DNA of 7,551 bases from Actinomycetes bacterium (GCA_023395755.1 JAEWYG010000193.1:1-7551), one strand, 5' to 3'; shown: positions 1 to 5,621, counted from the stretch's first letter. The notes: generated from the sequence alone by a model not told the origin. Translations and numbers: made by a program.

Positions 1-114
1 GATCTGGTTACTACTGATAGGGGTAGTTTGGGACGACGAGTCGTGTTTGATGGGGTTTCGCTTTTGGTTTGATCAGGGTTTAAGATCGTAGCTATAAGCC
101 CCGACTTAAGACAT

Positions 115-145
115 AAAAAGGGAGCGAGGTGGTCGCTCCCTTTTT
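115..145 (-). terminator. Bidirectional intrinsic terminator downstream of galE
   Basis: An 8-bp GC-rich stem, GGGAGCGA (120-127) with TCGCTCCC (133-140), closes a 5-base loop. It is flanked by A5 on the left and T6 on the right, which extend the pairing. Read leftwards it lies 29 bases past the galE stop and ends in a U run. Read rightwards it also ends in U6, so it could serve a gene entering from the left edge. Confidence 0.88.
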
Positions 146-173
146 TGATAGGTGATTGTGGTCTAATTGAGCG

Positions 174-1304
174 CTATGAGGTGGCATAGCCGTCGGGATT
201 GCCTGACTGCCACCGCCAACTATCGATACACATACGATCAAGATCATATTGAGCGATCCATCCCAACTCTTCGTATGCCTTGTTGCATGCAGCAAAATTC
301 TCAGCGATATCTCCTGCACGTCGTGGTTTCACTTCGTAGGAAATGGGGTGTCCACATGCTCGTTCGAATGCGTGAATTACATCAAGGACGCTTGAACCCG
401 TGCCCGTGCCAAGGTTGAAAATTCCTACACCGCTGCGCGTTCCGTCGGTAGCGGGTATTCCTTTAATAGAGCCCAGACCTATTGGTTCTCCAGTACCAGT
501 TTTTCCACCCATCCAGTCAAGTGCTGCCACGTGCCCTTGTGCTAGATCAACTACGTGAATGTAGTCGCGCACGCCCGTGCCGTCAGGTGTGGCGTAGTCG
601 TCACCAAATACTCCTACGCTTGGTAATTTCCCTACAGCAACCTGCGCTACATAGGGCAATAGATTGTTTGGAATACCTTTCGGATCCTCTCCGATGAGTC
701 CGCTTTCGTGCGCACCGATGGGATTAAAGTAGCGCAGTAATACGATATTCCATTCATTGTCGCCTATATATAAATCCGTAAGCACTTGCTCGAGCATGCT
801 CTTGGTTTGGCCGTAAGGATTCGTAGCTTCGTGCTTAGGGCATTCTTCAGTGATAGGGATGAAGGCAGGCTCGCCATATACCGTGGCGCTCGACGAAAAC
901 ACGAGATTTTTTACGCTGTATTCCCGTGCAACTGAACAGAGCACCAAAGTGCCCGCTAGGTTGTTCCAGTAATATTCAAGCGGCTTCTGTACGCTTTCCC
1001 CCACGGCTTTGAATCCGGCAAAGTGGATGATAGCGTCAATCTCATTTTCCTCGAAGACTTGTCTAAGAGCTTCACGATCAAGGATATTCGCTTCGTAGAA
1101 TGACAGCCTGTTGTCTTGGACGCCCGTGATCTTACGTACGCGATCAAGCGCGATAACACTAGAATTGCTCAAGTCGTCAACAACGACCACCTGGTATCCG
1201 CGGTTTAGCAACTCGATGCAGGTGTGGCTACCGATGAAGCCAGCGCCGCCAGTGACTAGCACGCAAATGGCAGAGGAGTCCTTCGCAAGCCCCTTGTTCG
1301 CCAT
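174..1304 (-). CDS. galE: UDP-glucose 4-epimerase
   Basis: This enzyme interconverts UDP-glucose and UDP-galactose in the cytoplasm (Leloir pathway, supply of galactose units for envelope glycans), using tightly bound NAD. The 376-residue product is a short-chain dehydrogenase/reductase of extended type. It has the NAD-binding TGGAGFIGSH loop (residues 18-27, GxxGxxG), the SSSAT serine strand (137-141), catalytic Tyr164 and Lys168 in YGQTK, the RYFNPIGAH segment (191-199) and RDYIHVVDLA (246-255). The frame stays open upstream to 1478, but ATG 1304 is preferred because GAGG lies 5 bases before it and the family normally begins just before the GxxGxxG loop. The protein is longer than the roughly 338 residues of E. 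coli GalE. The excess is about 12 N-terminal residues and a Gly/Thr-rich insertion near residues 267-292, before FNLGTG. The gene is monocistronic, with a terminator at 115-145. No convincing leftward promoter was identified. Confidence 0.95.
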   Translation of the reverse strand: MANKGLAKDSSAICVLVTGGAGFIGSHTCIELLNRGYQVVVVDDLSNSSVIALDRVRKITGVQDNRLSFYEANILDREALRQVFEENEIDAIIHFAGFKAVGESVQKPLEYYWNNLAGTLVLCSVAREYSVKNLVFSSSATVYGEPAFIPITEECPKHEATNPYGQTKSMLEQVLTDLYIGDNEWNIVLLRYFNPIGAHESGLIGEDPKGIPNNLLPYVAQVAVGKLPSVGVFGDDYATPDGTGVRDYIHVVDLAQGHVAALDWMGGKTGTGEPIGLGSIKGIPATDGTRSGVGIFNLGTGTGSSVLDVIHAFERACGHPISYEVKPRRAGDIAENFAACNKAYEELGWIAQYDLDRMCIDSWRWQSGNPDGYATS

Positions 1305-1464
1305 GTCAACCTCGCTTTCGCTTTTGCCGCTTGATGCGGTGCTTTTGATAATGTTTATTTCGGTTATCGTAACAGCACAAAAGGCCTTTTGGTACGTTTC
1401 GGCAAAAAGAACAAGGCATGCTCGTGGTTTTGACCTATTCACTAAGAGAATATCTGTATACATA

Positions 1465-1486
1465 ATTATTCTTGACATAGAATAAT
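1465..1486. promoter_or_regulatory. Operator-like 22-bp palindrome over the -35 box
   Basis: A perfect interrupted palindrome, ATTATTCT-N6-AGAATAAT, has its spacer and inner arms covering the TTGACA -35 hexamer at 1472-1477. This is the geometry of a repressor site for a dimeric helix-turn-helix or metalloregulatory protein. It does not exactly match the Fur, PerR, DtxR/IdeR or LexA consensus sequences I know, so the regulator is unknown. It may also affect leftward transcription toward galE. Confidence 0.5.
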
Positions 1487-1500
1487 ATGCGAGCTAGAAT
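1472..1500 (+). promoter_or_regulatory. Strong sigma70-type promoter for a short transcript
   Basis: TTGACA (1472-1477), a 17-base spacer and TAGAAT (1495-1500) give one of the two best housekeeping promoter matches in the window. The expected transcription start is near 1507. No open reading frame begins soon after it and a strong hairpin follows within about 45 bases, so it probably drives a small RNA. Less likely, it is a distal promoter for the gene at 1712 with an attenuator in between. Confidence 0.75.
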
Positions 1501-1506
1501 GATTTT

Positions 1507-1585
1507 TAGAAAGAGAAGAACTCCTCTATCTCCTCTCTTCACTCGTCTAGATTAAGGCCGCCTCCCCCGCGGCCTTAATCTATTT
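1507..1585 (+). ncRNA. Candidate small regulatory RNA, CU-rich
   Basis: The predicted transcript is about 79 nt. Its 5' end comes from the promoter at 1472-1500 and its 3' end from the hairpin at 1548-1582. The 5' half is unstructured and pyrimidine-rich, with CTCCTC and TCCTCTC motifs at 1521-1537. The terminator loop is CTCCCCC. Both resemble the anti-Shine-Dalgarno C-rich seed regions by which Gram-positive small RNAs such as FsrA or RsaE block ribosome binding. No coding potential or SD-plus-start is visible. No known RNA family was recognised, and the evidence is only promoter, terminator and composition. Confidence 0.42.
1548..1585 (+). terminator. GC-rich hairpin, probable terminator of the candidate small RNA
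   Basis: A 14-bp perfect stem pairs 1548-1561 with 1569-1582 around the 7-base loop CTCCCCC. The core is GGCCGC/GCGGCC. The tail TATTTC is a weak U tract, so termination efficiency is uncertain. It could instead be a stable structural element or an attenuator upstream of the phosphohexomutase gene. Confidence 0.6.
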
Positions 1586-1614
1586 CACCTCACTTTCGCC
1601 CTCTTTCGTGAGAT

Positions 1615-1645
1615 TTGATTACCGCGTAAGCCGTTTGGCTATAAT
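1615..1645 (+). promoter_or_regulatory. Promoter of the phosphohexomutase gene
   Basis: A perfect TATAAT -10 box (1640-1645) has TTGATT (1615-1620) upstream at a 19-base spacing, which is longer than ideal. The start near 1652 would give a leader of about 60 nt. Its presence suggests that the upstream promoter at 1472 serves a separate transcript. Confidence 0.55.
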
Positions 1646-1711
1646 GGTGTCAACGGGATGGAGGTGGATTCGTAGATATTCTCTCCAACACTTGTGCGGA
1701 AAGGACTTTTT

Positions 1712-3124
1712 GTGACAGATATTCACTTCGGTACCGATGGCTGGCGCGCTATCATCGGCGATGATTTCACGGATGAAAATTTGGTACGCGTGGTGGATGC
1801 TGCTGCACGTATCTTCAAAGAGGACGCCCTTGCTTCGGGTCGTTCGGTGGACGCACCTGGCACGCTTATTGTGGGCCATGACTGTCGCCGAGATGCTCAT
1901 GCCTATGCACAGCTTGCTGCCGAGGTGGCGGCATCGCATGGCTTTGTCGTGAAACTCACGCAGGATTATTGCCCCACACCCACCTTGTGCTGGTCGGTGG
2001 CTCAAGATGCCGATGCCGTGGGGGGTATTATGCTGACAAGTAGTCATAATCCTGCTGAATACTTAGGCGTAAAGCTGCGTATGTCTGACGGAGGCGCTGC
2101 TGGTAAAGATTTTACCGATCGGGTTGTGGCGGTACTACCCGAGGTTGCTACCGAAGCGCGCGACCTCTATGAAACAGTGGATCTTATGACTCCTTACCTC
2201 GACGTGCTGAAACAGTGTGTCGATGGAGATGCTATCAGGAACGCCCAATTGCGTGTTGTGGTAGACCCGCTGTACGGCGCTGGTCGTGGTTACTTGGCAG
2301 ATCTTCTTCGTGATCTGGGTGTTGAGGTATGCGAGATCAATAGCGAGCAAGATCCCACGTTCGACGGCTTGCATCCCGAGCCGATTCCGCCTTGGGTAGA
2401 CCGCTGTATCGCCAAGGTTCCGGAAATGGGCTTTGATGCAGGTTTTATTAACGATGGTGATGCCGACCGTATTGGTGCGGTTGATGAGTATGGCAACTTT
2501 GTGAATCCTCATCGCATTATTACATTGCTGGTGTCTCACTTGGCTGAAGATAAGGGACTAAACGGACGCGTCGTATCTACCATTACAGCTTCGGCAATGT
2601 TGGCTCGTCAGTGTAAACGCCTTGGTCTGGAACTTACGAGTACCCCCGTAGGCTTCAAATGGATTTACGCCGAGATGGAAAAAGGCGACGTTATGCTTGG
2701 CGGTGAAGAGTCGGGCGGCATCGGTATTCCTGGACATGTTATGGAGCGCGATGGTTTACTTATGGCGCTTCTGTTGGCCGAAACAATGGCCCAGCGCGGT
2801 ATGAGCTTGGGGCAGTTGGTGGACGATATGTTCGACAAAGTGGGTAAGCTGGAGTTTGAACGTCGTGGTCTATCTATTACGGAAGACCAAATGACGAATT
2901 TCCGTACCACTATTGTGCCATCTTACTCCCCCGAGTGTGTGGCTGGTAAGCAAGTGGTGGCAGTCGATCGTCGTGATGGGGTAAAGTTCTCTCTAGAAGG
3001 CGATGCGTGGGTGATGATGCGCCCTTCTGGTACGGAACCCCTTGTTCGCATTTATGCCGAAGCTGAGACGGTTGATGAAGTTTCGGTGCTACTCGATGCC
3101 GCAGCAGCGGTGGTAACTGCGTAA
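1712..3124 (+). CDS. Phosphoglucomutase/phosphomannomutase family protein
   Basis: This cytoplasmic alpha-D-phosphohexomutase moves phosphate between C1 and C6 of hexose phosphates via a phosphoserine enzyme. It links glucose-1-P or mannose-1-P made for sugar nucleotides with glycolysis. The 470-residue product shows all four family sites in order: N-terminal FGTDGWR, the TSSHNP loop with the catalytic serine at about residue 111, the Mg-binding DGDADR (248-253), the sugar-specificity loop GGEESGGIG (330-338) and the phosphate-binding RPSGTEP (437-443). Length is normal. GTG 1712 is preferred over the in-frame GTG 1694 because GGAAAGGA lies 6 bases before it and the conserved N-terminus begins there. 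The GGEESGG loop fits glucose or glucose/mannose substrates, but sequence alone does not separate phosphoglucomutase from phosphomannomutase or phosphoglucosamine mutase, so no symbol is given. The gene converges on its right-hand neighbour with 10 bases between stops. Confidence 0.94.
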   Translation: MTDIHFGTDGWRAIIGDDFTDENLVRVVDAAARIFKEDALASGRSVDAPGTLIVGHDCRRDAHAYAQLAAEVAASHGFVVKLTQDYCPTPTLCWSVAQDADAVGGIMLTSSHNPAEYLGVKLRMSDGGAAGKDFTDRVVAVLPEVATEARDLYETVDLMTPYLDVLKQCVDGDAIRNAQLRVVVDPLYGAGRGYLADLLRDLGVEVCEINSEQDPTFDGLHPEPIPPWVDRCIAKVPEMGFDAGFINDGDADRIGAVDEYGNFVNPHRIITLLVSHLAEDKGLNGRVVSTITASAMLARQCKRLGLELTSTPVGFKWIYAEMEKGDVMLGGEESGGIGIPGHVMERDGLLMALLLAETMAQRGMSLGQLVDDMFDKVGKLEFERRGLSITEDQMTNFRTTIVPSYSPECVAGKQVVAVDRRDGVKFSLEGDAWVMMRPSGTEPLVRIYAEAETVDEVSVLLDAAAAVVTA

Positions 3125-3134
3125 GGTTCGTTGT

Positions 3135-3617
3135 TTACTGGTTACCAAATTTTGGGAGTTTCTTGAGCAGCGCCCAGGCAACTTGTTTGTCTTGGGCGCT
3201 GTTTAATAAATTTTCAAATGACGTAAAAGCAACAAGACTGCGCCCAAACAAACGATTAGCCGCATCGAGCGTAAGTATTTGGCGATACGCTCGCTCTAAG
3301 GCGACGGTAGCCACTTTATCGGCGGCAATTATAACGAGCGGATCAAGGCCTTCTATCAGTAAAAATAAGGCTTTCTCATCGAGGGAAGGTCTCTCTTCTG
3401 AAGGTTTTTCTCCCAAGGTGATAAAGGTGCAGGCATTGCGTCCGTATCCTCGTGCGGCTGTCGAACTGCAGAGTGCTGCCATTGCCGTTTCGGAAAGCGG
3501 ATGGGAGCATACTACGATTGCCGTCGCTTCGTAAGCGCCGGACACATAAGGAGCGAACCGTTTCCTCGTTTCAGAGAGGGTTACCTCATACATGTTACCA
3601 TTTGCGGAATTTTTCAC
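3135..3617 (-). CDS. Hypothetical protein, unrecognised alpha/beta protein of about 160 residues
   Basis: I do not recognise this family. From GTG 3617 the product has about 160 residues, and from ATG 3593 it has 152. GTG is favoured weakly because AAGGGG lies 4 bases upstream, whereas the ATG has no visible SD. The frame also reaches GTG 3647, which has no SD. The sequence looks like a compact soluble alpha/beta domain: a hydrophobic strand ending in the motif VVCSHPLS, a GYGRNACTF segment, then the pattern LFLLIEGLDP-LVIIAAD followed by an Ala-rich helix, and a C-terminal LLKKLPKF. There is no signal peptide or membrane segment and no metal-binding cysteine cluster. It is convergent with the phosphohexomutase gene and divergent from the gene at 3711, so it is probably its own transcription unit. 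The balanced composition and length support a real gene over the opposite-strand frame. Confidence 0.72.
   Translation of the reverse strand: MKNSANGNMYEVTLSETRKRFAPYVSGAYEATAIVVCSHPLSETAMAALCSSTAARGYGRNACTFITLGEKPSEERPSLDEKALFLLIEGLDPLVIIAADKVATVALERAYRQILTLDAANRLFGRSLVAFTSFENLLNSAQDKQVAWALLKKLPKFGNQ
3168..3214 (+). terminator. Probable phosphohexomutase terminator inside the convergent gene
   Basis: CAGCGCCCA (3168-3176) pairs perfectly with TGGGCGCTG (3193-3201) across a 16-base loop, followed by the U-rich tail TTTAATAAATTTTC. It starts 44 bases past the stop codon at 3124. Because the two stops are only 10 bases apart, this rightward terminator must overlap the coding 3' end of the leftward gene. 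Confidence 0.55.
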
Positions 3618-3625
3618 ACTGCCCC

Positions 3626-3654
3626 TTGCAGCCGTCGACTGTTCCACGTATAAC
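3626..3654 (+). promoter_or_regulatory. Promoter of the 84-residue protein and nikR operon
   Basis: TTGCAG (3626-3631), a 17-base spacer and TATAAC (3649-3654) predict a start near 3661 and a leader of about 50 nt. It overlaps the upstream leader of the divergent gene, so the two directions may interfere. An 8-bp palindrome, ATCATGAT (3656-3663), lies right at the expected start and could be part of an operator. Confidence 0.55.
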
Positions 3655-3670
3655 GATCATGATAGCACGC

Positions 3671-3687
3671 ACGGGGCGTTACCCCGT
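3671..3687. promoter_or_regulatory. GC-rich inverted repeat between divergent genes
   Basis: ACGGGG (3671-3676) and CCCCGT (3682-3687) are perfect arms around a 5-base centre, CGTTA. The element lies in the leader of the nikR operon, 12 bases before the AGGAGG ribosome site, with no U run. It could be a protein-binding operator or a leader hairpin. It does not match the GTATGA-type E. coli NikR half-site. Confidence 0.35.
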
Positions 3688-3710
3688 TCAATAGATATAG
3701 GAGGAGTGCT

Positions 3711-3965
3711 ATGTGCACCAATGGAGTAAACACCAATCAACTCGAGCAGATGATCGATCAAATTGACGACCATATTAAGTTGGAACGTCGTTGGGTTCAT
3801 ACGTTGGGTCATAACGCTGGCGATGCCGGGTTTGCCAGCGCTTCTGAAAAGTTGCATACTGCACAAGCTTTACTCGACGAAGTACGCTCGCTTCTTGGCG
3901 AGGCGAAGGATGTGCTTGAGGACGATGCTGAAAGTGCCAGTAACGTCACTGTCAGCTTAGTTTAG
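3711..3965 (+). CDS. Small helical hypothetical protein co-transcribed with nikR
   Basis: I do not recognise this 84-residue protein. ATG 3711 follows a textbook TAGGAGGAG ribosome site, so the start is firm and translation should be strong. The composition suggests two amphipathic helices, roughly residues 7-30 and 42-72, joined by a Gly/Asn/Ala-rich turn (LGHNAGDAGFAS), then a short polar C-terminus. This would give an acidic helical hairpin or coiled coil. It has four histidines (21, 30, 34, 49) and an acidic tail of helix 2 (EDDAES), but no CxxC motif, no signal peptide and no membrane segment. Its stop lies 8 bases before the nikR start, so the two are almost certainly translated from one message. 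Position suggests a role connected with nickel or hydrogenase maturation, and the histidines would allow metal binding. Both points are inferences from context. Confidence 0.8.
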   Translation: MCTNGVNTNQLEQMIDQIDDHIKLERRWVHTLGHNAGDAGFASASEKLHTAQALLDEVRSLLGEAKDVLEDDAESASNVTVSLV

Positions 3966-3973
3966 GTGTGCGC

Positions 3974-4396
3974 ATGAGCAATGACCTAATGCGTTTTTCG
4001 GTTGCAATGCCCGAAGACTTGCTCGTGCGTTTTGATCGGCTTGTTGCCCGTCGTGGCTTGGCGAAAAACCGCAGTGAAGTAGTGCGCGACTTGGTTCGTG
4101 ACGCGTTGGTAGAGGATGATTGCTCTTCGCCGGGCGCTGAAGTTGTAGGCACTCTCACCATTGTGTTTGATCATCATGCCAGTGATTTACAGGAAAAACT
4201 ACATGCCATACAGCATGATTATTTTGAGTATATTATTTCGTCGCTGCACGTACACTTAGACGCACACAACTGCCTTGAAGTTATCGTGTTGCGTGGCGAG
4301 ACGGGTCTTGTACAAGATGTGGCAAACCTTATCCTCGGTACCAAAGGCGTGAAAAACGGCCGTTTGGTAGTTACTACTACGGGGCAGTATATCTAG
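3974..4396 (+). CDS. nikR: Nickel-responsive transcriptional regulator NikR
   Basis: NikR is a tetrameric ribbon-helix-helix repressor that binds Ni(II) and typically represses nickel uptake genes. The 140-residue product has an N-terminal ribbon-helix-helix domain (MRFSVAMPEDLLVRFD, then the RSEVVRDLVRDAL helix). Its C-terminal ACT-like domain carries the full square-planar nickel site: His81, His92, His94 and Cys100 in ATG-start numbering. The spacing 11-2-6 is identical to His76/His87/His89/Cys95 of E. coli NikR. ATG 3974 is chosen because AGG (3964-3966) lies 7 bases upstream. GTG 3968, two codons earlier, is too close to that site. The gene follows the 84-residue protein in an operon. 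hypE, which works on a nickel enzyme, follows after 149 bases. No nickel transporter gene is in the window, so its targets lie elsewhere, and autoregulation through the 3626-3687 region is possible. Confidence 0.95.
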   Translation: MSNDLMRFSVAMPEDLLVRFDRLVARRGLAKNRSEVVRDLVRDALVEDDCSSPGAEVVGTLTIVFDHHASDLQEKLHAIQHDYFEYIISSLHVHLDAHNCLEVIVLRGETGLVQDVANLILGTKGVKNGRLVVTTTGQYI

Positions 4397-4486
4397 CACT
4401 GATTGTATGGTGAAGGTAGTGAACGGAATGCCTCGAGTGGAACGTTCAATTTGCCATCAATAAAACTTTGTTGCGGTGGGGTAGGG

Positions 4487-4502
4487 TGTTTCACGTGAAA
4501 CA
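4487..4502. other. parS: parS chromosome-partition site (ParB/Spo0J binding)
   Basis: The 16-bp perfect palindrome TGTTTCACGTGAAACA equals the canonical bacterial chromosomal parS sequence defined for Bacillus subtilis and widely conserved in actinobacteria. ParB binds it, spreads and loads condensin to segregate the origin region. It lies in the gap between nikR and hypE, 43 bases before the hypE start, rather than beside parAB. A chance exact match to 16 bases is very unlikely. It suggests this window is within the origin-proximal part of the chromosome. Confidence 0.9.
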
Positions 4503-4517
4503 TTTTCGAAGTACGAT
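4489..4517 (+). promoter_or_regulatory. Weak candidate hypE promoter overlapping parS
   Basis: TTTCAC (4489-4494), a 17-base spacer and TACGAT (4512-4517) could form a weak promoter whose -35 box lies within the parS palindrome. Start would be near 4524, giving a very short leader ahead of AGAGGA (4534-4539). Both boxes match poorly, and hypE might instead be read from the nikR operon promoter. Confidence 0.22.
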
Positions 4518-4545
4518 AGTTAGCTAAAAAGAAAGAGGACAGACG

Positions 4546-5568
4546 ATGGACACCACGGTTATGCTGGGGCACGGTAGCGGCGGCACGATGATGAAACGCA
4601 TTATCGACGACGTGTTCTTCGCTGCCTACGCAGGTGATGAACTGTTGCGTGGAGATGACGCTGCAGTGTTACCTGCTCCAGAACCAGGAGAACGTCTGTC
4701 GTTTTCTACCGATAGCTTTGTGGTTACTCCTCATTTCTTTCCGGGTGGAGATATTGGGCGGTTGGCCATTTGCGGGACCGTGAACGATGTTGCTACCAGT
4801 GGGGCAACACCCCGTTATTTAAGCTGTGGCTTCATTCTGGAAGAAGGGTTTCCTATCGAGGATCTTAAACGTATTTGCGCTTCGATGGCAGAGGCGGCGC
4901 GTGAGGCTGATGTAGTGCTGGTTACTGGTGACACCAAAGTCGTAAATCGTGGTCACGGCGACGGGGTTTTTATCAACACAAGCGGTGTGGGAACGCTGCC
5001 CGAAGGCGTCAATTTGGGAGGCGCGCAATGCCGACCGGGCGACAAGGTATTGGTAACGGGAACCCTCGGCGATCATGGTATTACTATTATGAGCTGTCGT
5101 GAGTCGCTGTCGTTCTCGGCCGACCTTGAAAGCGATGCGGCTCCACTGAACCACCTCATTGCTGAGGTGTTAGCTGTTGCTCCCCATACACGCTGTTTTC
5201 GCGACCCAACGCGTGGAGGATTGGCGTCCACTTTGAACGAACTAGCAGGACAGGCGCGGGTGGATATTACTATCGACGAAGATGCCGTGCCCGTGAAAGA
5301 TGCCGTGCGCGGAGCGTGTGAGATGTTGGGATATGACGCATTGCAGGTAGCCAATGAAGGTAAGATGGTGTGTGTTGTTGCAGCTGATGAGGCAGAAGCC
5401 GCCCTTGCTGCTATGCGTGCAAACCGTTACGGCACTGATGCTGCCATAATTGGTGAAGTGACTGCTGCTCAACCTGAACGCGGATCTAAGGTATTCCTTC
5501 GTACGGCGTTTGGTGGCACGCGTATCTTAGACATGTTGGTGGGCGAGCAGTTGCCGCGCATCTGCTAA
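4546..5568 (+). CDS. hypE: Carbamoyl dehydratase HypE, hydrogenase maturation
   Basis: HypE receives a carbamoyl group from HypF on its C-terminal cysteine and dehydrates it with ATP to a thiocyanate. The cyanide is passed to the HypCD iron complex for the NiFe-hydrogenase Fe(CN)2CO centre. The 340-residue product is of normal length for this PurM/AIR-synthase-like family. It shows the N-terminal LGHGSGG (7-13), the ATP/metal DDAAV segment (37-41), TVNDVA (78-83), GDTKVV (128-133), the C-terminal-domain DPTRGG (220-225) and the invariant C-terminal PRIC with acceptor Cys340. ATG 4546 has AGAGGA 6 bases upstream. The other hyp genes are not in the window: its neighbours are nikR upstream, which matches the nickel theme, and ferredoxin downstream from its own promoter. 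A parS site occupies the promoter region. Assignment is secure, and it implies NiFe hydrogenase genes elsewhere in the genome. Confidence 0.96.
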   Translation: MDTTVMLGHGSGGTMMKRIIDDVFFAAYAGDELLRGDDAAVLPAPEPGERLSFSTDSFVVTPHFFPGGDIGRLAICGTVNDVATSGATPRYLSCGFILEEGFPIEDLKRICASMAEAAREADVVLVTGDTKVVNRGHGDGVFINTSGVGTLPEGVNLGGAQCRPGDKVLVTGTLGDHGITIMSCRESLSFSADLESDAAPLNHLIAEVLAVAPHTRCFRDPTRGGLASTLNELAGQARVDITIDEDAVPVKDAVRGACEMLGYDALQVANEGKMVCVVAADEAEAALAAMRANRYGTDAAIIGEVTAAQPERGSKVFLRTAFGGTRILDMLVGEQLPRIC

Positions 5569-5621
5569 TAGGGAAGACGCTCTCTTCTTGCATCCGTAAG
5601 AGAATCACTGCCGTAGCCTGA

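Noticed and set aside
1..72. Open frame entering from the left edge, ending in FDGVSLLV and a TGA stop, followed by a terminator usable rightwards
   Set aside because: Only 23 codons are visible with no recognisable motif, and a second frame is open for 29 codons. A gene end here is possible because of the terminator at 115-145, but coding cannot be supported.
1305..1478. In-frame upstream extension of galE by 58 codons
   Set aside because: ATG 1304 has a good SD and fits the family N-terminus. The extension has no SD and would cover the promoter and palindrome region.
1111..1485. Rightward frame of 124 codons opposite galE
   Set aside because: It is antisense to conserved galE codons, has no SD and no known motif, and is a shadow of the real gene.
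1690..1711. GTG 1694 as the start of the phosphohexomutase
   Set aside because: The SD GGAAAGGA lies downstream of it and correctly spaced from GTG 1712, where the conserved N-terminus begins.
3163..3534. Rightward frame of 123 codons opposite the gene at 3135-3617
   Set aside because: Its composition is Ser/Arg/Ala-rich without a strand-helix pattern, it has no SD, and it begins inside the phosphohexomutase terminator. The leftward frame looks like a true protein.
4420..4448. TGAACG/CGTTCA dyad after nikR as a terminator
   Set aside because: The stem is only 6 bp with a 17-base loop and no U run, too weak to call. nikR and hypE may be partly co-transcribed.
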